Assembly (NCBI GenBank): GCA_026692845.1
Contig: JAPLNM010000049.1
Span: forward strand, 1 to 64,000
Direction of reading: 5' to 3'
Length of the DNA stretch: 64,000 nt
From: Planctomycetota bacterium
GTDB lineage: Bacteria; Planctomycetota; Planctomycetia; Pirellulales; Pirellulaceae
The notes under the pieces are model-generated. The model was not told the DNA's origin. It ran no database searches and saw only the letters and a list, made by a program, of their open reading frames with translations. Shown here one piece after another: positions 9,199 to 18,470 of the stretch. The stretch's first letter is position 1, and each line of letters opens with the position of its first letter. The position numbers and the translations under genes were made by a program.

Positions 9199-10749
9199 TC
9201 ACTCGCGGCCGGCAGTCACTCCGGGCCAGTCGTCGGTCCGGAATGGGGTCAATGGCAACCCACTGGCGCTGAACATGTTGCAGACCGGATTGTCGGCCCA
9301 AGCATACCGCACCGATACCGGCTTGGGCACACTCGGACTCGAGATGCGAACCTTGTTCCCCTCGACGATCTTGGCCACTGCGGGATAGAACTTCTTGTCC
9401 TCGCCCGCAATCGTAAAGCCGATCGGTTCGTTGACGTCAAACGGACGCCATCCATTCGATAGATGATTGAAACTAAGGACAATCGCATCGGCGTCGGCTT
9501 GCATCGATGCGTACCGAGGACTTTGCGGATCGACTTGGATTCCATACTCGTTGGCCAAGGCCAAGCGAGCCAAGCGACGGCCGACGTCGACCTTGTTCTT
9601 CGGGTGAATGTCTTTGCCCTCTCCGATATCGATGATGACCGCTTGGCCCGTGTGGGGCAAGCGATCGAGGGTCATCGTCTGGGCCTCTCGTAGCTCTGCC
9701 CAATCGCTCTCCCCGGGTTCCTTAGCCTCGGCCTTAAAGTCAGCCAATTGAACCCAATAGAAAGGAAAGTCCCCTTGGCCCCACTCCTTGCGCCAGTTGT
9801 CGATCATCAACGGGAACAAGTCGCGGTACTGATATGCTCTTCCTGCGTTGGATTCCCCTTGGTACCAAATCGCTCCCTTGATACCGTATCCAAGGTGGGA
9901 CTTAAGAACCCCATTGTAAATATTCGCAGGACGCTGATTTCCACGCATTTGGTTCCCGAGGTTCTTCAGTTGGTCCTCTTCCTCTTTGGTGCGATCCTTT
10001 TTCTCGCTCAGTGCCTTGAACCGCTCCGCGTTGGCAGACCAGTTGTCCATCATTTTTTTGAAGCGTCCATCGGACTTGAGCAATTCGGGATTAACCCAAG
10101 CCTCGCAGGCCGAGCCACCCCAAGCGTTGTTGACCATTCCGATCGGAACGCCTGTCGTTTGGTGGATCTGTCTGGCAAAGAAATAACCTACTGCGGAAAA
10201 CTGGGGCGCGTTCTCCGGATTGCATACTTTCCACTTCCGATCGTCATGGCTCCAGATCGGTTCCTGCGAGCCCGTCTGCGGGAAATTGATCATTCGGATC
10301 TGCGGATAGTTCGCCGCCAATCGCTCTAAATCCGAGTCATTCGATTGGGCTACCGACCATTGCATGTTGGATTGGCCTGAACAGACCCATACCTCTCCGA
10401 CCAAAACATCCGAAATCGTTTTGGTCGAACTCCCGACTACAGTGATCGTCAACGGGGCGCCGACTTCCATCGCCGGCAATCGTGCTTCCCAATTCCCGGC
10501 CGCATCGCTCGTTGCAGATAGCTTCGTTTCCCCAACGCTGATCGTGACGACCTGGCCAGGATTGTCCTTGCCCCATATCCGATTCTCCTGCTTTTGCTGC
10601 AGTACCATCGAGTCGCTGAAGACATTCGGGAGCTTGACCTCGGCGATGGCCCAGTCGGCTGCAAGAGTTCCACAGAGCAACGCGATCGAGAACAATCCGC
10701 GCCGAGCCCTTGAGATTCGATTCAAATCCAAAGATACAAGTTTGGTCAT
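9199..10749 (-). CDS. Sialate O-acetylesterase family protein (SGNH-like)
   Basis: GEVWVCSGQSNMQW, GAIWYQGESNAGRAYQYRDLFPLMIDNWR, DIGEGKDIHPKNKVDVGRRLA. Confidence 0.92.
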   Translation of the reverse strand: MTKLVSLDLNRISRARRGLFSIALLCGTLAADWAIAEVKLPNVFSDSMVLQQKQENRIWGKDNPGQVVTISVGETKLSATSDAAGNWEARLPAMEVGAPLTITVVGSSTKTISDVLVGEVWVCSGQSNMQWSVAQSNDSDLERLAANYPQIRMINFPQTGSQEPIWSHDDRKWKVCNPENAPQFSAVGYFFARQIHQTTGVPIGMVNNAWGGSACEAWVNPELLKSDGRFKKMMDNWSANAERFKALSEKKDRTKEEEDQLKNLGNQMRGNQRPANIYNGVLKSHLGYGIKGAIWYQGESNAGRAYQYRDLFPLMIDNWRKEWGQGDFPFYWVQLADFKAEAKEPGESDWAELREAQTMTLDRLPHTGQAVIIDIGEGKDIHPKNKVDVGRRLARLALANEYGIQVDPQSPRYASMQADADAIVLSFNHLSNGWRPFDVNEPIGFTIAGEDKKFYPAVAKIVEGNKVRISSPSVPKPVSVRYAWADNPVCNMFSASGLPLTPFRTDDWPGVTAGRE

Positions 10750-10825
10750 GGCAATAAAGGACCTTTCAAAGAGGCTACAAACAGGGAGGAAAACCAGCAT
10801 GAGCAAGTGGAGTTGGGGCTGCGGG

Positions 10826-12181
10826 TCAGAACCCATACCAAGCCATCGCGAACCATCTCCACCCGCAATGGTGGACCAATAGCGTACAGGTCCAGATTCC
10901 CAATGCAATAACCTGACCTCGGAAATGGGTGCGGCAATCCTTTTTGCTTCTCGCAAGCAATCCGCAGGCAAGCATCGCGAACAAGCTTGCCACGAGGCTC
11001 GTCAAGGCGATGGCTTGCCAGCCGAGCAATGCTCCAGCCAGTGCATGCAAAATGCTCCAGTGCCAAAGAAACGCCCCCCTGCCCTGCTGCTCCTGAGCTG
11101 GATTGCTATCCGGAAAGCAATCGCCAGCGGGGTTGCTGTTTTCATCGGGCCGGCTGTTTTCAGCGGGCCGGCTGTTTTCAGCGGGCCGGCTGTTTTCATG
11201 GGGCCGGCTGTTTTCATGGGGAATGGGCCAGTAAATTCGGCAAAGAAGCAGGCCGGTTATTCCACCGAGAATCGCTCCGGCGATGAGCCCAATTCCCGAC
11301 GTGAGGGCATGTTCGATCGCAAGGGATGAATCCGCCAACGGGCTTAAATTTGAGTAACTGGGGAATCGCTCGCCCCACGGTTCGGTCCACCGGACACGAG
11401 CGACGAATCGATTCGAGATGAAGCCCGCGACATAGATCCCCAAAATCACCAGCAGCGGTATTTTTGGGAATTTCAATCGCTCCGACTGGGTGCCGATGAG
11501 CATGATCGCAACGGAAAATAGGCTCAAGTGCAGGACCAAGGCTCCGATCAGATCCCATTTTGGAAAGAACACAGTCCAGACGATCCCGGTCCCGATGCGC
11601 CATTCTCGATAAGGCAAGTTCAGTCCATTTGCGAGCAGTTCGATCGCCGCAATCAGGACAAATACCAATCCGACGAGAATCTCCATGACAAGGTATCTCG
11701 GGGAGATCGGAAGCCGGCATCCTCGGCATCGTCCTCGCAACATGAGCCATCCAAACACCGGAGAGTTGTCGATCAGGCTCAGCGCACGATCGCAATAGGG
11801 GCAATGCGAGCCTCGCGTGACAATCGTCTTGCCCTGGGGAGTTCGGCTTGCAACAACGTTGATGAAGCTACCGATGCTCGCGCCGAGATAAAAGAACCAC
11901 CAGACCAACCAGTATTCCAAGGTCCGGCGGGCAAACCACACCCCAAAGGAAATCTCAGGATCCCTCGGGTCGATCTTCCACCGCGATGTAACGATCCTGT
12001 GCCGGATTTGGACCGACGGAAGGATCATCGCGTAAAAAACCCAGCCAGCAAATATCGCTGCGAGCAGGAGCATCAGGGGCCAATCTCGGCGAAACGAAAT
12101 CAGGCTTTTACGACGCGATGGAAGACGCGATGGAAGGGGATCATTCGCAGGCGGATCCAGGGAGGCATCCGGTTCGATCAA
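10826..12181 (-). CDS. Prepilin-peptidase-like (A24-like) membrane protein with degenerate active site
   Basis: GASIGSFINVVASRTPQG, SHCPYCDRALSLIDNSPVFGWLMLRGRCRGCRLPISPRYLVMEI; C-terminal TM region lacks a GxGD motif. Confidence 0.7.
   Translation of the reverse strand: MIEPDASLDPPANDPLPSRLPSRRKSLISFRRDWPLMLLLAAIFAGWVFYAMILPSVQIRHRIVTSRWKIDPRDPEISFGVWFARRTLEYWLVWWFFYLGASIGSFINVVASRTPQGKTIVTRGSHCPYCDRALSLIDNSPVFGWLMLRGRCRGCRLPISPRYLVMEILVGLVFVLIAAIELLANGLNLPYREWRIGTGIVWTVFFPKWDLIGALVLHLSLFSVAIMLIGTQSERLKFPKIPLLVILGIYVAGFISNRFVARVRWTEPWGERFPSYSNLSPLADSSLAIEHALTSGIGLIAGAILGGITGLLLCRIYWPIPHENSRPHENSRPAENSRPAENSRPDENSNPAGDCFPDSNPAQEQQGRGAFLWHWSILHALAGALLGWQAIALTSLVASLFAMLACGLLARSKKDCRTHFRGQVIALGIWTCTLLVHHCGWRWFAMAWYGF
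11139..11221. repeat. 18-bp in-frame tandem repeat, about 4.5 copies (ttttcaNcgggccggctg; encodes [HAD]ENSRP)
   Basis: Read directly within the prepilin-peptidase-like CDS. Confidence 0.95.
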
Positions 12182-13743
12182 AACGCGCCTCGCTTGCTTT
12201 GCAGTTGCTCAAGAAGTTCCTTAAGCGGGTCCTTCGGAGCTGCCTGTGAGGAACTGCGATTGTAGTCGCTGGGGGCCAGTCGACGAACCGCCCCAGGGTT
12301 TTTCGAATCGGCCGCCGCCGGGTAAACATCGATCACGCTGTTGTCCTGCAACTGATCCCCCGCCGGCAGCAACAAAAAGCCAACACTCCTAGGTTGATAG
12401 TTGATATCCTCGATGACATTCGGACTCTTGCCTGTCGCATCGATGGCGATCGATTGCAAAAACTCTTCGTAAACACTCACGTCATACAACACCACCGGCG
12501 GTACCGGGACCTGGATCTGCCGCCGATCCCAATTCCCAAGACCATCGACCCATTCGACCGTTTGAAGGACTGTCGATCCACTATCGCGTTCGAGTAGCAC
12601 CGTTTCGGATCCTCCTTGCGGAATCCTGATTCGCTTGGCCCCCGCGGTGTTTCGACGATCGGCCAAGAGCACCAACAACCCATCGCTATGGGTGTTGGCG
12701 ATCCGCAGCGAGATGGGACCTAACGGTGCGTTGGCTACGACTTGCTCAGATACCACGCGGTAGGAGGGCGCTGGCAGGGCGAAGGCGGGTTGTTGAGGCC
12801 ACCAGATTTGCCAAGGGGAATACAGGATCGGCTGAAGCCACAAACCGCTGTTGGGAACATAGGTCAATCCACAGCCTGGCATCATGACGCTTTCGAAACA
12901 GTAGCCGCCGTTGAAGGGTTGCAATCTCCAACACTGAGCGATCGATTGGTTGACCCCCATCAAGCGGACCGAGGACCGCTGGCCTGACTGAGCCAATACC
13001 CCACCAAGATTTCCGAAATTGCCCGCCTGTTGAGAATCAGCGCTGAGTGCCAACCATTGATTGCCGATCGATTGCTGGATCCGAACCATGTCGCTTCCGA
13101 CGGGGGTGATCATCCAAGCCCCCTGCGGGTCATTCAGGGGTGCTCCATTGGCGGCGCTTGGGGTCCATTGCAGTTGGCCTTGGCCCCCGGCCTTCATGAA
13201 CCATCGATTCCCCGCCTCGCCTGTCGATAAAAGAACTGTCTTGCTCAACTCGCCAGACTCGCCGACTCCCGATGAAGCGACCTGCGGTCGATTCGAAAAA
13301 TCCTGCGGGAGCCCAGCGGCATTCGTCGGATCCATCGCAAAGACCGCCATGCGACTGGGCGTAAATTCGATCTGTCCGTTGCTCAAGATTCCGATGCGCA
13401 TGTTACCACGGTTAGCCGCCGGCCACTGAATCACGCGTTGGGCTTGGCGCGATCCATAGCCGATCAAAGCCCCATCGGGAGTGTCGTAGCGTCGAAGCCT
13501 CGAATAGACAGTCGTCTGGCCAGCTTGGTCTCGGATCAGCAACTCCTCTGCGCTGAGCTTTGCGGCCGACTCCCAAGCCGTTCCAGGCAAACGCAACGCA
13601 AAGAACTCCTGAGACCAACCGACCGTCGCGCTCGTGCACAACGCCAGAACCCAACATGCAACCCTCGCGAGAGCAACCCTAGCTAAAGCAACGCTAGCCA
13701 AACGGCCATAGAAGCTTGATTCTATCGGTGATCGATTCTTCAT
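12178..13743 (-). CDS. Secreted protein of unknown function
   Basis: Long ORF with signal peptide (VALARVALARVACWVLALCTSATVGWSQE); stop overlaps by 4 bp the start of the prepilin-peptidase-like gene. Confidence 0.7.
   Translation of the reverse strand: MKNRSPIESSFYGRLASVALARVALARVACWVLALCTSATVGWSQEFFALRLPGTAWESAAKLSAEELLIRDQAGQTTVYSRLRRYDTPDGALIGYGSRQAQRVIQWPAANRGNMRIGILSNGQIEFTPSRMAVFAMDPTNAAGLPQDFSNRPQVASSGVGESGELSKTVLLSTGEAGNRWFMKAGGQGQLQWTPSAANGAPLNDPQGAWMITPVGSDMVRIQQSIGNQWLALSADSQQAGNFGNLGGVLAQSGQRSSVRLMGVNQSIAQCWRLQPFNGGYCFESVMMPGCGLTYVPNSGLWLQPILYSPWQIWWPQQPAFALPAPSYRVVSEQVVANAPLGPISLRIANTHSDGLLVLLADRRNTAGAKRIRIPQGGSETVLLERDSGSTVLQTVEWVDGLGNWDRRQIQVPVPPVVLYDVSVYEEFLQSIAIDATGKSPNVIEDINYQPRSVGFLLLPAGDQLQDNSVIDVYPAAADSKNPGAVRRLAPSDYNRSSSQAAPKDPLKELLEQLQSKRGAF
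13658..13702. repeat. 15-bp tandem repeat x3 inside a signal-peptide coding region
   Basis: gcaaccctcgcgaga / gcaaccctagctaaa / gcaacgctagccaaa. Confidence 0.9.
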
Positions 13744-13878
13744 CGCAAACCTCATCGGCCGGTGGCAACTGGGCACTATTCAAAGAAGCTATGGAATACC
13801 CGATTGGGAATACTCGTAAATCGGATTGTAATCGAAGTTCCCAAGCCCCGATCCAGGGCAGACTTTTGCTCGGAACAT

Positions 13879-14934
13879 TTACCGGAAGCGGAAAATGAAA
13901 TTTTCCAAAGCCAGACGGGCTAGGTCCTCTTGGCTGTGATTTCCTTTCAATTCCTTTTCAAGCTCGACCAACCAGGTCAAAAGCTCTTTGGCCCGATTCC
14001 AGCCGATCGTCTTGAGCCTCTTTTCCTCTTTGGCATGTTCATAACGGAATCCAGCTCGCGATAACGCATCGGGCAGCGTTACGCCTTGGACGCCATAACC
14101 CTTCTGTTGGTTGAACCAAGCCGCCGCGACCCCGTAGCGCCTCAGACTCCAGGAAAGCTGCGCGGCGATACCCACGACGGTTTGACCGGCCATGATGAGC
14201 TTGTCGACTCCATCGATCGCTTCGGCAATTTTCCCGTCGGCAATCGCTGAACTGATGTTCCATACCGTCTGTGTCCGCCACCCGCCGACGAGCTCGTCGA
14301 CCCGAACATCGGAGACCTTGCCCTTGGCATCGCTAAAAAGCCCGAGTTTGGCCAACTCGCAATCGATCAATCCGCAGACATAACCGACACGATCGGCCAG
14401 CACACCGGCTTGGGCAACGGTCAATTGAACGTTGTGCCTTGCAGCTCCCCATCGAGCGATCCACGAAGTGAACTCCGAGCCCTTGGCCTCCGCAGTAGCC
14501 ACCAAAAAACCCTTGTTCTGAGCAAGCTTGTAGAGCCGCTGATTCGACGGGAGCGTCTGCATGTCCAACAGAAGTGTCGTTCCGAGCTCGGCCTGCTCGA
14601 CCCAGCGTTCCAAGGCCTCGCGATTCTTGCTAACAAACGAATCGGCCTTGCGCACATAAGCAGCTTTCGGGCCCCCTTGGTCAAAGAGGCTCTGCGTCGA
14701 GAGCTCGTCATGAACATCCCGCCACTGTGCGTCCTCGCCGTCAAATCGGGTGATGCTCATCGCGTCGAGCCCACCGAGTTTCAAGGCGTGTTGGATCGAT
14801 TCACGCCGAAGGAAATCGTCTGGTCCAATGGCCACGACGAACAACGGCAATTCCCGAGTCTCGTTTTGAGCCAGGTAATCGAAGGCATGCACAGTGGCCT
14901 CCGATTTGCTTTTTGCTGAGGTTTTTTCCGCCAC
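13879..14934 (-). CDS. holA: DNA polymerase III subunit delta
   Basis: Full-length HolA-like architecture (PLFVVAIGPDDFLRRESIQHAL, STQSLFDQGGPKAAYVRKADSF, LLTWLVELEKELKGNHSQEDLARLALENFIFRF). Confidence 0.85.
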   Translation of the reverse strand: MAEKTSAKSKSEATVHAFDYLAQNETRELPLFVVAIGPDDFLRRESIQHALKLGGLDAMSITRFDGEDAQWRDVHDELSTQSLFDQGGPKAAYVRKADSFVSKNREALERWVEQAELGTTLLLDMQTLPSNQRLYKLAQNKGFLVATAEAKGSEFTSWIARWGAARHNVQLTVAQAGVLADRVGYVCGLIDCELAKLGLFSDAKGKVSDVRVDELVGGWRTQTVWNISSAIADGKIAEAIDGVDKLIMAGQTVVGIAAQLSWSLRRYGVAAAWFNQQKGYGVQGVTLPDALSRAGFRYEHAKEEKRLKTIGWNRAKELLTWLVELEKELKGNHSQEDLARLALENFIFRFR

Positions 14935-15046
14935 GGATCTGGTTCTCTGATTTCAAAAAACAATCGCCCAAAAAACAACGGCACAGCAAACAACAACCGA
15001 CTCGGCTTGCTCTGGGCAATCCAAAATCGTGTCGGATCGACCGGTG

Positions 15047-15087
15047 AATTCTACTGGTAGATTCTACTGCTAGATTCTACTGGCAAG
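15047..15087. repeat. 13-bp tandem repeat x3 (attctactgStag), intergenic
   Basis: attctactggtag / attctactgctag / attctactggcaag. Confidence 0.9.
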
Positions 15088-15160
15088 CCCCCCCAGGACA
15101 GAGAGTCTTTTGCAAGGTTTCCTGATTTCCAACGCGGCTTGGTCGATGAGCCAAAAATTT

Positions 15161-16501
15161 CTAATCCTTTCGCCATTGCGGATGCTTAGGCTTCAGCAAG
15201 CTTGCAAGTTTCCTCCATGTCCGATCGGTCGCTCCACGGTGCTTTTGTGTGATCGATACAGCCTGCCGTGCACCCTGACTTCGGGACGACGGGTCTTGGA
15301 GCATCCGGAGCAACCATGGCTTGAGATCCTCGGGTTTCGCCAGCTGCGTGGCCGCATCGGCCTCATGGAGGATCTGGACAATGTCGGAAAAGTTTCGCGT
15401 GTTCGGGCCGTAGCAGGTTGCCACGCCATAGGCGCAAGGTTCAATCATGTTTTGCCCACCTCGGGACCCGAAACTCCCGCCGACGAACCCTAGATCGGCC
15501 ATCCCCCACCACCAACGCAACTCCCCGAGGCTGTCGGCTAGAAAGATCCGCCACGAAGGATCCAGCCCTTCGCTGTGCATGCGGCTTCGACGCCCCCATG
15601 CAAGTCCGGTGGCCTGCACCATCCGAGCAACCTCCTCGAATCGCTCTGCATGCCGTGGAACCAAAATCAACTTCAACTTCGGAAATTGCTCGACGATCTG
15701 ACCGAATGTGTCCAAACAAATCCGCTCTTCGGGATCTTGGGTGCTACCGCAAAGCCATACCGTCGAACGGCCATCGGCAAGTCCGAGGGATTCGGACCTA
15801 GCAAGCACCTCGGGGTGCTCTCGGTCGTGGTTCGCCCCATCAAATTTGATGTTCCCAACGACGTCTATTTTCGCAGGATCATAACCCAACGCGACGAATC
15901 GATCGCGAACCGTGTCGCTCTGCGCTCCGATCCAATCTATCTTGCGTACGATACTCCGGACCAGTGGCGCTATACGACTATAGCCTTGCAGAGATTTTTG
16001 GCTAAGACGGCCATTGATCACGGTTATAGGAATCTGCCGCTGCGAGGCGATCGAGATCCAATTGGGCCAAAGCTCCAGTTCGGCCAAGACCAACACATCT
16101 GGCTCGATGCGATCGAGGGCCCTGCGGACTGCCCAAGTAAAATCCAACGGGGCAAACGCGACAGTGTGTTGGTTGTAGAGTTTTTGGGCCAGTTCATAGC
16201 CCGAGTCGGTTGAGGTCGTAATGACCAGCTTGGAGGTCGGTAACTCCAGGACGGCTCGCTCGACAAGGGGCCGGATGACTTGCAACTCACCGACACTGAC
16301 GGCATGAAACCAAATCGTATACGAGGGTTTGTCCAGTCCGATTGGTTCAAGCGTTTGGGGCGGTTTAGGCAACGCTCCGAGAAGCTTTTGGCTCCAACCT
16401 TTTTGGTAGCGTCCCTGACGGACGGTGCGCCACAAGATCCATGGCCAGATCAACAGCAGCAGCGCTGCATAGAGCAGATTCAGCAACCAGCGCTTGGCCA
16501 T
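15161..16501 (-). CDS. waaA: 3-deoxy-D-manno-octulosonic acid transferase
   Basis: IWFHAVSVGELQVIRPLVE, TTSTDSGYELAQKLY, LVLAELELWPNWI, NGRLSQKSLQGY, GNIKFD, VPRHAERFEEV, GGSFGSRGGQNMIEPCAYGVATCYGPNTRNF. Confidence 0.93.
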   Translation of the reverse strand: MAKRWLLNLLYAALLLLIWPWILWRTVRQGRYQKGWSQKLLGALPKPPQTLEPIGLDKPSYTIWFHAVSVGELQVIRPLVERAVLELPTSKLVITTSTDSGYELAQKLYNQHTVAFAPLDFTWAVRRALDRIEPDVLVLAELELWPNWISIASQRQIPITVINGRLSQKSLQGYSRIAPLVRSIVRKIDWIGAQSDTVRDRFVALGYDPAKIDVVGNIKFDGANHDREHPEVLARSESLGLADGRSTVWLCGSTQDPEERICLDTFGQIVEQFPKLKLILVPRHAERFEEVARMVQATGLAWGRRSRMHSEGLDPSWRIFLADSLGELRWWWGMADLGFVGGSFGSRGGQNMIEPCAYGVATCYGPNTRNFSDIVQILHEADAATQLAKPEDLKPWLLRMLQDPSSRSQGARQAVSITQKHRGATDRTWRKLASLLKPKHPQWRKD

Positions 16502-16605
16502 CCGTGCTACTTAATTTGTGCCACTTGCTTGGTGCCAGTGCTTGAAGGAAACAATTCGTATCGCGTTAGGATAGCAAGTTCACTCGACTTCGCGTAGCGG
16601 CCTGG

Positions 16606-18396
16606 TCATTCGATCGGTCGATCGGTTCCAAGGGCCAACCCATCGTTGCGACTTTCGGTAGCCCCTTGGAGAATTCCTCGCTCCCAATCGATGAGGATGC
16701 CTTGGTAGCCCCCAAACGAAGCTCGCGAGGCTTTGAGCGCATGGCCGCGCCGGGCAAGGGCTTCGAGGGTCGCTTGGGGCAATCCCGATTCGTGATAGAC
16801 GACACCTCCGGCCGCATCGGCGGGGGTTCCCGTCGGAGAGGCGCTCCCTTCGTGGCGAACGCGTGCGGCATCGCCGGCCATCTGAATGTTCATCCCGAAA
16901 TCAATCCAGTTGACGAGCACCTGAACTTGACCCTGCGGTTGCATATCTCCCCCCATGACGCCAAAGACAAAAACGGGCTTCTTGTCGCGGGTAACCAAGG
17001 CAGGAATGATGGTATGGAATGGGCGTTTCTTAGGTTCCAAACGATTGGGGTGATCCTCCGAAAGCGCGAATAGATTGCCGCGGTTTTGAAGCGCAAAGCC
17101 GACTTCCCCGGGGACAACTTGACTCCCGAACCCGTGGAAGTTGCTTTGGATCAACGAGCAACAGTTCCGATCCGCATCGACCACGCACAGATAGACCGTA
17201 TCCCCGTGGACGAGCTTAGGGTCGCCATGGGGGACATCGACCAAGGCGCGCTGGGGGTCGATGCGTCGGTTTTGAATTTCCGCGTAGGACTTGCTGTTCA
17301 ATCGCTCGATCGGAACGGATTCAAAGGCCGTATCGGCATAGAATCGCGCGCGATCGGCGTAGGCGAGTTTCTTGGCCTCGATCAACAGGTGGGTATAATC
17401 GGCGGACCCCCAGCCCATGGATGGAAGATCATGCCGCTCGAGCACATTGAGCATTTGCAATACCGCAAGGCCTTGGCCATTGGGCGGGATCTGCCAAACA
17501 TCGTATCCACGGTAGTTCGTCGAGACCGGTTCGACCCATTCGTTGACGTGGTTAGCAAAGTCATCGAGACCAAAGTACCCTCCATTTTTTTCGCTGAAGG
17601 CGACGATCTGCTCGGCGATAGGGCCTCGATAAAAGTGATCCGGTCCGAACTGAGCGATGCGACGATACGAGTCTGCCAAGCGTCGATTGCGGAACACATC
17701 TCCGGTCTTGGGCGCTTTCTTGCCGTCGATCAAAAAGGTGGCTTTGGAGTCCGGCCACGGAAGAAACGATTGTTCGGTTTTGGCCCAATATCCAGCGATT
17801 ACCGGTGAGACCGCAAACCCTCGCTCGGCCAACTCGATGGCAGGCTCGAGGACTTCTGCCATGCTCTTTTTCCCGAACTTGGTATGCAGGTCATACCAGC
17901 CGGCCACACATCCAGGGACACTCCAGGACATCGGACCGTAAAGCGGGATCTCCTTGAGCCCTTGCTCGGCAAAGACCTCTCGTGTCAGTTTCGCTGGCGA
18001 GCGGCCACTGGCGTTCAATCCAGAGATCTTGCCCGTTTGGCTATCCCAGACAATCGAGTAAAGATCGCCGCCGATCCCGCAACTCATCGGTTCGACAACC
18101 CCTAATACGGCGTTGGCTGCGATGGCCGCATCGATGGCCGAGCCGCCGTTTTCCAAGATACCAATCGCGGCGGCCGTAGCACGTGGATCCGACGTGCAGG
18201 CCATTCCATGTTGGGCCACAACCACAGAGCGACTCTGGTAGATGGGCCCCGAAGGTCGATCGTGGCGACCGATCGGAATGGGTTTGGCCACCGAAGGCTC
18301 CTGGGCAAGTGCAACCGATTCGATCGCCCAAGAAGCGATGGGCAATGCGACGAGCCCCAAACTGGCCCGTAGGGTTCGTGACGTCATAGGATCCAC
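16606..18396 (-). CDS. ggt: Gamma-glutamyltransferase
   Basis: AAIGILENGGSAIDAAIAANAVLGVVEPMSCGIGGD, GDTVYLCVVDADRNCCSLIQSNFHGFGSQVV (candidate nucleophile Thr). Confidence 0.92.
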   Translation of the reverse strand: MDPMTSRTLRASLGLVALPIASWAIESVALAQEPSVAKPIPIGRHDRPSGPIYQSRSVVVAQHGMACTSDPRATAAAIGILENGGSAIDAAIAANAVLGVVEPMSCGIGGDLYSIVWDSQTGKISGLNASGRSPAKLTREVFAEQGLKEIPLYGPMSWSVPGCVAGWYDLHTKFGKKSMAEVLEPAIELAERGFAVSPVIAGYWAKTEQSFLPWPDSKATFLIDGKKAPKTGDVFRNRRLADSYRRIAQFGPDHFYRGPIAEQIVAFSEKNGGYFGLDDFANHVNEWVEPVSTNYRGYDVWQIPPNGQGLAVLQMLNVLERHDLPSMGWGSADYTHLLIEAKKLAYADRARFYADTAFESVPIERLNSKSYAEIQNRRIDPQRALVDVPHGDPKLVHGDTVYLCVVDADRNCCSLIQSNFHGFGSQVVPGEVGFALQNRGNLFALSEDHPNRLEPKKRPFHTIIPALVTRDKKPVFVFGVMGGDMQPQGQVQVLVNWIDFGMNIQMAGDAARVRHEGSASPTGTPADAAGGVVYHESGLPQATLEALARRGHALKASRASFGGYQGILIDWERGILQGATESRNDGLALGTDRPIE

Positions 18397-18470
18397 CGAT
18401 TCGAAACGCAGAGCAGGTACGCAAAGATGCTTTGGGCCTGATGCTCCAAAGCCGACGATTTATCGACGGC

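Noticed and set aside
10925-11329. Repeat-rich plus-strand ORFs (GPAVFSGPAVFMG)
   Set aside because: Alternative-frame translation of the 18-bp repeat inside the prepilin-peptidase-like gene.
13777-13878. tRNA or small RNA gene in intergenic gaps
   Set aside because: Scanned gaps for TTCGANNCC arms and CCA ends; none found with a plausible cloverleaf.
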